Of a DNA stretch of 53,506 nucleotides, positions 23,433 to 31,488 are shown piece by piece. The translations under genes were made by a program, and so were the position numbers. Source of the stretch: Chloroflexota bacterium (lineage in GTDB: Bacteria > Chloroflexota > Anaerolineae > UBA4142 > SHND01); NCBI GenBank assembly GCA_029778615.1, contig JAKOPZ010000217.1, forward strand, positions 1-53,506, in the 5' to 3' direction. Within the stretch, counting starts at the first letter, position 1. The number at the start of each line of letters is the position of its first letter. Below the pieces are notes generated by a model. The model did not search any database. It had not been told where the DNA came from and saw only the letters and a list, made by a program, of their open reading frames with translations.

Positions 23433-25619
23433 TTATGGCAAGAAACCTTGAAACCATCCTACAACGCCGCGTCGGAACACGCGTCCACCACTCAACAACA
23501 GCGGCGCGCCGTTATCAAAATCAGATGTCATCGCTGCGTAAAGTGAAATTGGACCAAAGAGCCGCTCCGGAGGTTGGTCCGTATTGAGCTTGCCTCGAAA
23601 AACCAAGCCGAGCGGCGTCGTGGCGTACCAACTGTCTTGCGCAATGAAAATTTGCGAAATCCCAATGGGAACATTGCCCAAAAACAAAACTTGCCCCGTC
23701 GCCCAATCCCGTTTCCAAATTTTGCGTTGCAAGCTGGCGCGGTCCCACGTCGCGAACAAAATGATGGACGACATTCCGGGAACAGCTGTTATTGCAGAAT
23801 AATTGACATTGCTCGGCGGATAATTTGCCGCTCCATTTATCGCATGTACGCTCTGCCAACAATCACCGCCATCAGAGCTATAGTAAAGGTCTGTTCCTTC
23901 CGGCGCGGCGCCCGGACTCGGCGAATCGCCCGGCGCGATGTAAATCAGTCCATTCGCAATCAGCAAACTTGCATTGAGCGTTGCCGCCGTTGGCAAAGTA
24001 ACTTGTTTTTCCTTTTTGCAATGTCCGCGTTCATTCAAACGCTCCCATTGCTTGCCATCAACAGACCGATAGAGCCCAAGTGCGTCGGCGACGCGACTGA
24101 CAATATACAAACGCTCCGGAGAACCCAAGACAGCGAGCGCGCCAAGTTGACGCAGTGGTGAATCCTTGTCCGCAAAATCCCAAGTCGTCCCGTTGTTATC
24201 ACTAACGATTAGTCCCACGGACGCAGTGGTCGCATACAGTTTCTTGGGATTTTCAGTTGAAGCGACAATTGCTTCAATTTTCGAACGGTCACATTTTCCT
24301 GTCGTCACGTCCAGCGCAGGAACCGATATTCGTTCCCAATTTTTTCCATGGTCGCTGCTGCGCCACAAGCCCGTGTCTGATTCATCACAACCTTCATTGG
24401 TCGAGGTCATCACAAAGAGCGTTTCGCCTATACGCGTTATCCATTTGGCATCGCCGCCGAGATATTGCGTACTAATCGGTTTCCACCCTTCCACTTGCGG
24501 TACGCCCGCGCACGCCGAGAGCGTAAGTAAGGCAAGCAACAATACCAACATGTACAGGACTAACTTGAAGCGTTCATACTGCGCCATGTACGGCAGCCAC
24601 GCGCGCGAGAAAAGCGCGGGGCGCTTGGGTTTTGTTTCTGGCTCCGCGCGTTCGTATTTGTTGACGACCAAACTGCCGACCGTAATATCGCCGCCCGCGA
24701 CGAGATTGCCGGTCGCGTTATCGCCAAAGGTTGCGGTGACATTGGTCTGAACGTACTGCACCGCGATGGTGTATTTTGGTTCCGCTTGCAGTTTCGCCGC
24801 ATCACTCGCTTGCGGCGAGGCGCCGCGATAATGCGCGATGGGAAAAGGACCCACGCCTTGCAGAAGCGTGAGCATCGGCTCCTGCACAACATTATCTTTG
24901 GCAGCCGCCGCGCCAACTTGTTGATAGATATAATCGTACAGTTCAAACAGTCCGATGTAACCGCCGCGCGCAGTGACGCCTTGCCCGTTGAGTCCATCAA
25001 TGAGCGCTTGACCGAAATAGGTGTAATCGCGTTTCCAATCAAAAAACGAAGCTTGTGAGGGACGGCTCGCGGTGATGATGGCTTGCCCCTCACCGCGCTG
25101 CAGAATCTCTTGAACAAAATTTTCGTTCGGCGCGGTGCCTGTAAACAGCGCGGGCGAGTTTGCGCCGGCGAGCGTTGGACTCAAGGCGCCCGAAAAACAG
25201 GTGTTGAGAATGACGACGAGTTTGCGGGGTTTGATATTGCGAAGGAGGGTCAGAAATTCATTCTGACTGATGCCGGTGCCGCTTTGGAAACCGGCGGGCG
25301 TTCTTTGAACATCATGCGTGCCGAGACAGTACGCGCCGTTCTCGTCCTGATTTCCATGTCCGCTGAAAAAAATCAGAACGGTATCCGTCGGCAAAGTTTC
25401 TCGCGCGAGAGCTTGCAGCGCGGCAATACATTCTGCGCGCGTCGCGGCGCCATCGGTTTTGAGTTGTACTTGGGAAGAGGGATAAGCGGCAATGCGGGGG
25501 TCACGGAGTGCGGCGGCAACCGCGCGCGCTTCGCGCGCCGTGACCGGCGCATCCAGAGTGGTATCCTGATACGTGCCTACGCCGACAATGAGCGCGCGCC
25601 CCGGCGCGAATTGTGACAT
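23433..25619 (-). CDS. Caspase-like (C14) protease with transmembrane segment and C-terminal BNR-type propeller
   Basis: A 728-residue fusion. Residues 1-260 are a caspase-hemoglobinase fold with the His-Cys dyad intact: His88 in IFFSGHGNQ and Cys141 in VVILNTCFSG. Residues ~295-320 hold a Gly-rich GNLVAGGDITVG strand motif. A transmembrane helix (~352-370) ends in LSACAG, which looks like a lipobox. The C-terminal ~350 residues contain BNR/sialidase-type repeats (LWRSSDHGKNWERI, LIVSDNNGTTWDF, LYRSVDGKQWERL, YYSSDGGDCWQSV) that should form a propeller outside the membrane. The layout suggests a sensor outside and a protease inside. It is the first gene after a good promoter, followed by the subtilase. 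Confidence 0.85.
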   Translation of the reverse strand: MSQFAPGRALIVGVGTYQDTTLDAPVTAREARAVAAALRDPRIAAYPSSQVQLKTDGAATRAECIAALQALARETLPTDTVLIFFSGHGNQDENGAYCLGTHDVQRTPAGFQSGTGISQNEFLTLLRNIKPRKLVVILNTCFSGALSPTLAGANSPALFTGTAPNENFVQEILQRGEGQAIITASRPSQASFFDWKRDYTYFGQALIDGLNGQGVTARGGYIGLFELYDYIYQQVGAAAAKDNVVQEPMLTLLQGVGPFPIAHYRGASPQASDAAKLQAEPKYTIAVQYVQTNVTATFGDNATGNLVAGGDITVGSLVVNKYERAEPETKPKRPALFSRAWLPYMAQYERFKLVLYMLVLLLALLTLSACAGVPQVEGWKPISTQYLGGDAKWITRIGETLFVMTSTNEGCDESDTGLWRSSDHGKNWERISVPALDVTTGKCDRSKIEAIVASTENPKKLYATTASVGLIVSDNNGTTWDFADKDSPLRQLGALAVLGSPERLYIVSRVADALGLYRSVDGKQWERLNERGHCKKEKQVTLPTAATLNASLLIANGLIYIAPGDSPSPGAAPEGTDLYYSSDGGDCWQSVHAINGAANYPPSNVNYSAITAVPGMSSIILFATWDRASLQRKIWKRDWATGQVLFLGNVPIGISQIFIAQDSWYATTPLGLVFRGKLNTDQPPERLFGPISLYAAMTSDFDNGAPLLLSGGRVFRRGVVGWFQGFLP

Positions 25620-25729
25620 TGAATGTTCCTTGATGCGCTCTGATGGCTATTCGTTCAGTTCAATTCAAATAGTCAATTCCGGCGTCAGCCGCATTGCCGC
25701 CGTGTTGTAATCGGTTTGCAATGTTCGAC

Positions 25730-25758
25730 ATTATAGAACGCTCGGCTACGCTTTACAA
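25730..25758 (-). promoter_or_regulatory. Promoter of the caspase-subtilase operon
   Basis: On the minus strand TTGTAA (25758-25753), a 17-bp spacer and TATAAT (25735-25730). The start should be near 25723, leaving a leader of about 100 bases before ATG 25619. Confidence 0.7.
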
Positions 25759-25810
25759 GGGGGGGCGCGCAAATTGTATCGGTCTGGCGCAAAGGTTTTG
25801 ACGCACCGGA

Positions 25811-25844
25811 GCAAAAAAAAAACAGCGCGTTGCAATCACCGCGC
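25811..25844 (-). terminator. Terminator of the histidine kinase operon
   Basis: On the minus strand GCGCG and CGCGC (25844-25840 and 25829-25825) enclose a 10-base loop and are followed by TG and a run of ten T. It lies about 30 bases after the kinase stop. Confidence 0.7.
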
Positions 25845-25871
25845 CGTTCGTTTGAACTGCGGAAAAATCAT

Positions 25872-28800
25872 TTACACTGTCATCCATTCACTCGTGAGCG
25901 CCACTTTGACGCGCTCAAATTCGTCTTGCAGCGCAGGCAGCTGTTGCCGCGCACTGTCAAAATCCTCTGCCTTTGCCAACTTTTCGACCGCCCCCGCCAA
26001 TTCTGCCAGACGCAGCGCGCCCAAACTCCCCGAGCTGCCGCGAATGGCATGTGCCAAAGCGCGTATCTGCCGCACATCCTGCCCCAATATCGCTTGCCTT
26101 AACTCTAGCACACGCTGTCCGGTTTCTTCCAAATAGGAATGCAGCAACTCGTGCACGCCATCCGGATGCTCTGGTGTACTCAACGCGCGCAAACTTGCCA
26201 TCACCGCCGGGTCGAGTGGACCGATGACGTTGCCTGGAGGCAAGACCGAATGGCTTGCAGCTTGCGTTTGCAGCTCCGCGCCGTCGGTGTGCGGCAGCCA
26301 ACGTTCCAACACCGTTCGCAGCGCGTCCAAACGCACCGGCTTGGAGATGTAATCGTCCATTCCTGCCGCGAGACATGCCTCACGGTCGCCTTGCATCGCG
26401 TTCGCGGTCATTGCAATAATCGGCGTGTGTTCGCCGCTTGCCAATTCGTACCGGCGAATCGCGCGGGTCGCCGAGAAACCGTCCAACTCGGGCATTTGGC
26501 AGTCCATCAAAATCAACGCGTACGCGCCGTGCGCGCGCGACACTTGCTTGAGCGCATTCACCGCTTCCACGCCGTTGCCAACCGTCTGGACATATTCGAT
26601 GCCGAGTTTGTGCAATTGCAGCTGCGTCAATTTTTGATTCGCGGCATTGTCTTCGGCGAGCAAAATCGGCGCGTGCGTACGCGCGCGCGGCAGGGGTTCC
26701 GCGCGCGTCGCCAAGTCTGCCAATTCCTCTTCGGTTTGCGCGGGCGCGTTCTTGTCCACTTGCAGCGGCACCACAAACCAAAATGTTGAACCTTTGCCCA
26801 CCACACTCGATACGCCGATGGTGCCGCCCATCATTTCCACCAACCGCTTGCTAATCGCCAAGCCCAAGCCCGTGCCGCCATAACGCCGCGTAATGCTCAT
26901 GTCTGCCTGCGTAAAAGGTTGGAATAAACGCGCGCGCGTTTCATCCGAAATCCCAATGCCACTATCTTGTACCTGCACACGCACGCGAATTTCCTCTGCG
27001 CTGATACTTGCACCGGACGCGTCATTCACTGCATTCTCTGCTGAAATTTCCAAGACCACTTGCCCGTGTTCAGAATACTTTACCGCATTGCTCAACAAAT
27101 TCAACAACACTTGACGCAAGCGTCCCACATCGCCCAAATAACTTTCCGGCAGTGTCGGGTCAATCTTGAACGCGAGCGTCAAGCCCTTGTCACGCGCCGC
27201 CCCCGAAACAATTTCCAACGTCGTCGCCGCCAAACTAGGCAAATGAAATGAAATCGGCTCCAACGTCAAACGTCCCGCTTCAATTTTTGAAAAATCCAAA
27301 ATGTCATTAATGATGGTCAAGAGCGCGTCGCTGGAATGACGCACGATGTTGGCAAACTCGCGCTGCTCGACGGAAAGCGGCGTATCGAGCAGCATCTCGG
27401 ACATGCCGACAATGCTGTTCATCGGCGTACGAATTTCGTGGCTCATCATCGCCAAAAACTCTGACTTCATCCGCGATGCTTCCAATGCCTGGTCGCGCGC
27501 GCGCGCCAAAGCGCGTTCATCGCGTTGGCGTTGAATCGCCGCGCCCAGGGTATTTGCCGCGGCTTGCAGTGCGTCCAACTCCATCGGCGCCCAAGTATGT
27601 TCCCGCGCGCAAATTTCAAAATTGATAAAGCCCCACCATTCGCGCCCTACCATCACGGGCACCACCGCGAGGGTAGAAACGTCACGCGCCAACAAGAGCG
27701 GCTGTTCGCCTGACGGAAAATCATGAACCCTGCCAAAAAGAAATATTCCCTCCGCCAACACCGTTTCCCAGCGCGCAAAGCCCGTGCGCGCGAGCAGCAT
27801 GTTTTCGAGCGCGGGATTTTTCAGCTGCGAGGTCGCGCCCGGCGCGCACCATTCGTACTGCAGCGTCGCGCACACGCCTTCCGCATCGGGACGCGTATTT
27901 TCAAACAAGCACACGCGGTCGGCGTGAACGGTTGAGCCCAAACGCGCGAGCACGCGGTCAATGCGTTCTTGCCACGAGGGCGCGCGCAAAAATGTTTCCG
28001 CCGCATAACGCACCGTTTCAAAAATCGCGTCGCGCCGCCGCAGGATCTGGTCGCTTTCGCGCTGCGCCGTAATGTCAGTCATGTAACCCTGCGTCCACAT
28101 CGGCGCGCCCTGCTCGTCTCTCACAATCACCGCTTCGTCATGAAACCATCGCACACGTCCATCCCGCGCAATCAACCGATACTCGGCGCGAAAAGGTTCC
28201 AACGTTTCGCGGTGCTGCTGGTACGCTTGCCAGACGCGCGCGCGGTCTTGGGGATGCATGATTTGCTGCCACAGATTCAGGTTGCCCAACCATTCTTCTG
28301 CCGCGTAGCCGGTCAGCGTTTCAATCTTCGGACTCATATAGAGCGTTGTGGCAACCGTGTCCAGCGCGTCAATGTACGTCGCAGCGGGCAGTTGTTCAAC
28401 GAGCGTGCGATAGCGCGCTTCGGTGCGCCGCAGTTCGGTTTGAATGCGCTCTTGGTCTTGGAGCGCGCGTTCGAGCAATTGCTGCTGCTCGATTTGTTGA
28501 AGCCGCACGCGTTCCAAATCCACAAAAACGCGTTGACGCAAAGTGTAAATAATAATGGAAAGTAAAAACGCGCCGACGACGACAACGGACGCGTTCACCC
28601 AAAGCGCCGACGCGCCCATTTGCAAAACGACAATGCTCCAACCGACCAATGCCAGCCCCGCGTTGAGAATGTACCAGCGCGCGGAAAGAACAAACACGCC
28701 GAGCCCCACCAAGAGCAGCGCAATGCCGAGCGCTTGGTTCGCGTCCGCAATCATAAAGAGACTAAAGAGTGAGTGCATCGTCGCTGCGAACGCGAGCAGC

Positions 28801-29090
28801 CCCGCAATCCAAAATACCGCGCGCGGAGACAGAGTGCGCCGGCGCAATACAAAACCGAGCACCAAGAGCCCGAGCGACAGCGGCAGAGTAACCGCAATCA
28901 TCCGCCCGCTAAATTCTGCCTGCCAGCCGAACCAATTTGCGAGGACAAAGAGCGCGTAAAAGAGACTCAGCCCGAATGCGACATAGGGCAAATTTTTGGC
29001 TTCGGTCTCGCGCAAAACACGGTCCATGTGAATGGCGGAGGGTGAAGCGCTTGAAAGGGGAGAAAGAACTTGGGAGTTCATGCAGTTCAC
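25872..29090 (-). CDS. Hybrid sensor histidine kinase (membrane, PAS, GAF, HisKA, HATPase, REC, HPt)
   Basis: A 1072-residue phosphorelay protein. Residues ~35-185 hold six hydrophobic helices; a coiled segment (~190-222), PAS domain (~225-345) and GAF domain (~365-520) follow. HisKA has His551 (FLAMMSHEIRTPMNSI). The HATPase has N (LLSNAVKYS), G1 (VQDSGIGI) and G2 (GGTGLGLAISKRL) boxes. A receiver domain has Asp863 (LILMDCQMPELDG), and the HPt domain has His1014 (ALAHAIRGSSGSLG). All phosphotransfer residues are present, so a full His-Asp-His relay is possible; no output regulator is nearby. GTG 29090 overlaps the VWA gene stop (GTGA); ATG 29081 is the alternative. Confidence 0.92.
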   Translation of the reverse strand: MNCMNSQVLSPLSSASPSAIHMDRVLRETEAKNLPYVAFGLSLFYALFVLANWFGWQAEFSGRMIAVTLPLSLGLLVLGFVLRRRTLSPRAVFWIAGLLAFAATMHSLFSLFMIADANQALGIALLLVGLGVFVLSARWYILNAGLALVGWSIVVLQMGASALWVNASVVVVGAFLLSIIIYTLRQRVFVDLERVRLQQIEQQQLLERALQDQERIQTELRRTEARYRTLVEQLPAATYIDALDTVATTLYMSPKIETLTGYAAEEWLGNLNLWQQIMHPQDRARVWQAYQQHRETLEPFRAEYRLIARDGRVRWFHDEAVIVRDEQGAPMWTQGYMTDITAQRESDQILRRRDAIFETVRYAAETFLRAPSWQERIDRVLARLGSTVHADRVCLFENTRPDAEGVCATLQYEWCAPGATSQLKNPALENMLLARTGFARWETVLAEGIFLFGRVHDFPSGEQPLLLARDVSTLAVVPVMVGREWWGFINFEICAREHTWAPMELDALQAAANTLGAAIQRQRDERALARARDQALEASRMKSEFLAMMSHEIRTPMNSIVGMSEMLLDTPLSVEQREFANIVRHSSDALLTIINDILDFSKIEAGRLTLEPISFHLPSLAATTLEIVSGAARDKGLTLAFKIDPTLPESYLGDVGRLRQVLLNLLSNAVKYSEHGQVVLEISAENAVNDASGASISAEEIRVRVQVQDSGIGISDETRARLFQPFTQADMSITRRYGGTGLGLAISKRLVEMMGGTIGVSSVVGKGSTFWFVVPLQVDKNAPAQTEEELADLATRAEPLPRARTHAPILLAEDNAANQKLTQLQLHKLGIEYVQTVGNGVEAVNALKQVSRAHGAYALILMDCQMPELDGFSATRAIRRYELASGEHTPIIAMTANAMQGDREACLAAGMDDYISKPVRLDALRTVLERWLPHTDGAELQTQAASHSVLPPGNVIGPLDPAVMASLRALSTPEHPDGVHELLHSYLEETGQRVLELRQAILGQDVRQIRALAHAIRGSSGSLGALRLAELAGAVEKLAKAEDFDSARQQLPALQDEFERVKVALTSEWMTV

Positions 29091-30328
29091 GTCGGGACGG
29101 CGAGTTCAGTCAAGAGGCGCGCCAATTCTTGGAGCGATGCCAAATTGTGCGCGGGCAAAAAATCATCCACATACGGCAGTGCCGCTTGCAGACCGAGCGT
29201 GAGGGGTTCGTAATCGGCAGAGGCAATCAAGGGATTCAGCCAAATGATGCGGTGAACACTGCGCCGCAAGCGCGCCATTTCATGCGCGAGCAGCTGCGGG
29301 TCGCCGCGGTCCCAGCCATCGCTGATGAGCAATACGACCGCGCCGGGGCGCAGCACGCGCCGCGCCCACACGAAATTAAAAGTCTTGACCGCATCGCCGA
29401 TGCGCGTGCCGCCCGACCAATCCACAACCGAATCGGCAACGCCGCGCAGCGCGCGTTCCACACTGCGCGTCCGCAATTGGCGCGTAATGCGCGTGAGACG
29501 CGTGCCAAACACAAAACATTCCGTCTGTGTCGCGCGCTCCACATCGCGGCGTTCGCGCAGCACGTGGACAAAATGCAGCAACATGCGCGCATAATTTTCC
29601 ATCGAGCCGCTAATGTCGCACAACACGACCAACGGGCGCGGTTTGTAACGCGTTTGCTTCCACGCGGGTTCGATGAGTTCGCCGCCATATTTGAGATTGC
29701 GCCGCATCGTCGTGCGCGCATCAAAAAATTCGTCGCCGCCGCGCACGGTGCGCCGCGTCGCGCGAATGCCGGTGCCCCAGGGCAAGCGACGCATCATTTT
29801 TTTCGCTTGCTCGATTTCGCCGCGCGTGAACGCGCCAAAATCTTTGCGCCGCAGCATCTCCTGCGCGGAATAGGTTTGGATGGTGACGACTTGACCTTTT
29901 TGGAGCGCGTCCGCGTTTTCGAGCGGGGCAACCGATGTGGTCAAAAAACGCGCGGGGGGGGGTGGTTTGACAAAGGCGGGCGTGATGGCGGCAGCAGCGC
30001 GGCGCGCATCCGCCGAATAATCGCGTCGTTTCCAAAACCAATCAAACGCCTGGTCAAACAACGCCAAATCTTCGCGCCGCGCAACCAACACACAACGCGC
30101 CGCATCCTTGACCTGTGCGCGCTGCCCCAAATCAATCACATCAAGCGCGTGGAAAAAATCGTGCACCTGTGTCGCGCTCACGTTGATGCCGAGATGCCGC
30201 AGCAAACGCGCAAAGACGACAATGTTGTGTGTAAGATGAGATTGATCCAACGAGAGAGCGAGCGATAGAGTGACGCGCTCCCTTTCTCGTTCGCGCGCAC
30301 TCTCTCTCGCGCCATCACTTGGTGACAT
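29087..30328 (-). CDS. CoxE-type von Willebrand factor A protein
   Basis: A 413-residue soluble protein of the CoxE/YeiN-like VWA family. The N-terminal ~230 residues are helical and basic (VTIQTYSAQEMLRRKDFGAF, GTGIRATRRTVRGGDEFFD, MRRNLKYGGELIEPAWKQ), a well-conserved signature of CoxE. The VWA domain has a complete MIDAS start DISGSM (Asp238, Ser240, Ser242), then SGGTRIGDAV and ISDGWDRGD. CoxE works with a MoxR ATPase as a chaperone-like pair, best known from maturation of molybdenum CO dehydrogenase. No such dehydrogenase is in the window. It overlaps the MoxR gene by 14 bases. The first 20 residues are a low-complexity Arg/Glu run. Confidence 0.88.
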   Translation of the reverse strand: MSPSDGARESARERERERVTLSLALSLDQSHLTHNIVVFARLLRHLGINVSATQVHDFFHALDVIDLGQRAQVKDAARCVLVARREDLALFDQAFDWFWKRRDYSADARRAAAAITPAFVKPPPPARFLTTSVAPLENADALQKGQVVTIQTYSAQEMLRRKDFGAFTRGEIEQAKKMMRRLPWGTGIRATRRTVRGGDEFFDARTTMRRNLKYGGELIEPAWKQTRYKPRPLVVLCDISGSMENYARMLLHFVHVLRERRDVERATQTECFVFGTRLTRITRQLRTRSVERALRGVADSVVDWSGGTRIGDAVKTFNFVWARRVLRPGAVVLLISDGWDRGDPQLLAHEMARLRRSVHRIIWLNPLIASADYEPLTLGLQAALPYVDDFLPAHNLASLQELARLLTELAVPT

Positions 30329-31235
30329 AACCTAATTCTTGATACTTCTGCGCGCGCGCCGTCAATTCCTTCGCCACGCCGCCGCGCACTTGTTCCACAT
30401 CGTCTTGATATTTCAAAATCACGCCGAGCGTTTCATTCACCGTTTGTTCGTCGAGCGCAGTTTGGTCCAGTGCGGCAAGCGCGCTTGCCCAATCGAGCGT
30501 TTCCGCCACACCGGGCATTTTGTACAAATCGCGGGCGCGCAATTCTTGAATGAACGCAACGACTTGTTCCGCCAAACGCGTGTGCGCGTGCGGCACTTTG
30601 GCGCGCACGATTGTCAATTCTTTATTAAAGTTCGGATAATCAATCCAATAATAGATGCACCGCCGCTTTAATGCGTCATGAACTTCGCGCGTGCGATTCG
30701 ACGTGATGACGACGACGGGCGGATACGTTGCCTTTAACGTTCCCAACTCTGGAATCGTAATTTGCCAATCGCTCAAGAGTTCCAGCAAGTACGCTTCAAA
30801 TTCCGTATCACTACGGTCCACTTCGTCAATCAACAACACGGGCGCGCGTTCACGCGACTCTTCAATCGCTTGCAGCAATGGGCGCTTGATTAAAAATTCC
30901 GCGCTGAAAATATTGGGATGCGTGTGCGGCGCGGCATCGCCTGTGCCGTTGGCTTCGTGCGCGCGCAATTCCAAAAGTTGGCGCGCATAATTCCATTCAT
31001 ACACCGCGTGATTGATGTCGAGTCCTTCATAACACTGCAAGCGAATGAGCTCGGTGTTCAAAAGGGCGGCGAGCACTTTGGCGATTTCGGTCTTGCCCAC
31101 TCCTGCTTCGCCTTCGAGAAAAAGCGGTTTGTTTAATTTCAAAGCGAGAAACGCGGCGGTAACGAGCCCGCGGTCCGCAACATAATTGCGCGACGTGAGT
31201 TGGGCTTCAAGTTCGTTTATGGACTGAGGGAGCAT
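30315..31235 (-). CDS. MoxR-family AAA+ ATPase (CoxD-like)
   Basis: A 306-residue AAA+ protein with Walker A GEAGVGKT (residues 42-49), Walker B VLLIDEVDRSD (~134), sensor 1 VVVITSNRTREVHDAL and arginine-finger region LKRRCIYYWIDYP. This is the typical MoxR/CoxD set and size. MoxR ATPases remodel metal-enzyme or membrane complexes together with VWA proteins such as the next gene. It is the first gene of a three-gene overlapping operon ending in a hybrid kinase. ATG 31235 lies 8 bases after the -10 box without a ribosome site, so translation may begin on a leaderless mRNA. Confidence 0.92.
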   Translation of the reverse strand: MLPQSINELEAQLTSRNYVADRGLVTAAFLALKLNKPLFLEGEAGVGKTEIAKVLAALLNTELIRLQCYEGLDINHAVYEWNYARQLLELRAHEANGTGDAAPHTHPNIFSAEFLIKRPLLQAIEESRERAPVLLIDEVDRSDTEFEAYLLELLSDWQITIPELGTLKATYPPVVVITSNRTREVHDALKRRCIYYWIDYPNFNKELTIVRAKVPHAHTRLAEQVVAFIQELRARDLYKMPGVAETLDWASALAALDQTALDEQTVNETLGVILKYQDDVEQVRGGVAKELTARAQKYQELGYVTK

Positions 31236-31243
31236 GATAAAGG

Positions 31244-31272
31244 ATTATCCTACGCGCAGTATCTTTCGTCAA
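31244..31272 (-). promoter_or_regulatory. Promoter of the MoxR-CoxE-kinase operon
   Basis: On the minus strand TTGACG (31272-31267), exactly 17 bp, then GATAAT (31249-31244), with ATG 31235 eight bases later. Spacing and sequence are close to the sigma-70 consensus. Confidence 0.75.
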
Positions 31273-31305
31273 CCCTTGTTGCGCGAGTTTCAGCGTTGTT
31301 GCAAA

Positions 31306-31446
31306 GTCGGGCGAATGGAATTCGCGGCAACATATAGCCAATTCGACCTACGTCGAATCAACCTGTTTCAGTCAACGCAGTGCCTGTCCCGAACATCATG
31401 AGGGATTGACTTGGCAATGCGTTGCTGCGGTTTCTAACCGCTTGTC
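31306..31446. repeat. Hairpin repeat element, copy 2
   Basis: GTCGG, hairpin GCGAAT-GGA-ATTCGC (31311-31325), GGCAAC, hairpin AATTCGAC-CTAC-GTCGAATC (31340-31359), the conserved middle (TCAGTCAACGCAGTGCCTGT and GAGGGATTGAC), GTTGCT and hairpin GCGGTT-TCT-AACCGC (31427-31441). Relative to copy 1 the outer stems changed on both sides and still pair. It fills the gap between the MoxR promoter and the subtilase stop. Confidence 0.85.
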
Positions 31447-31488
31447 AATGGACTTTGCAACAGCCATGCGCAAGCTTGCCGCACGCGT

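Noticed and set aside
28937-30268. 443-codon plus-strand open frame
   Set aside because: Antisense to the CoxE-type VWA gene with intact MIDAS motif; composition (Arg/His-rich) is typical of a shadow frame.
29087-31235. CO dehydrogenase maturation cluster
   Set aside because: The CoxD/CoxE-like pair is present, but no coxLMS or other molybdoenzyme gene lies in the window.
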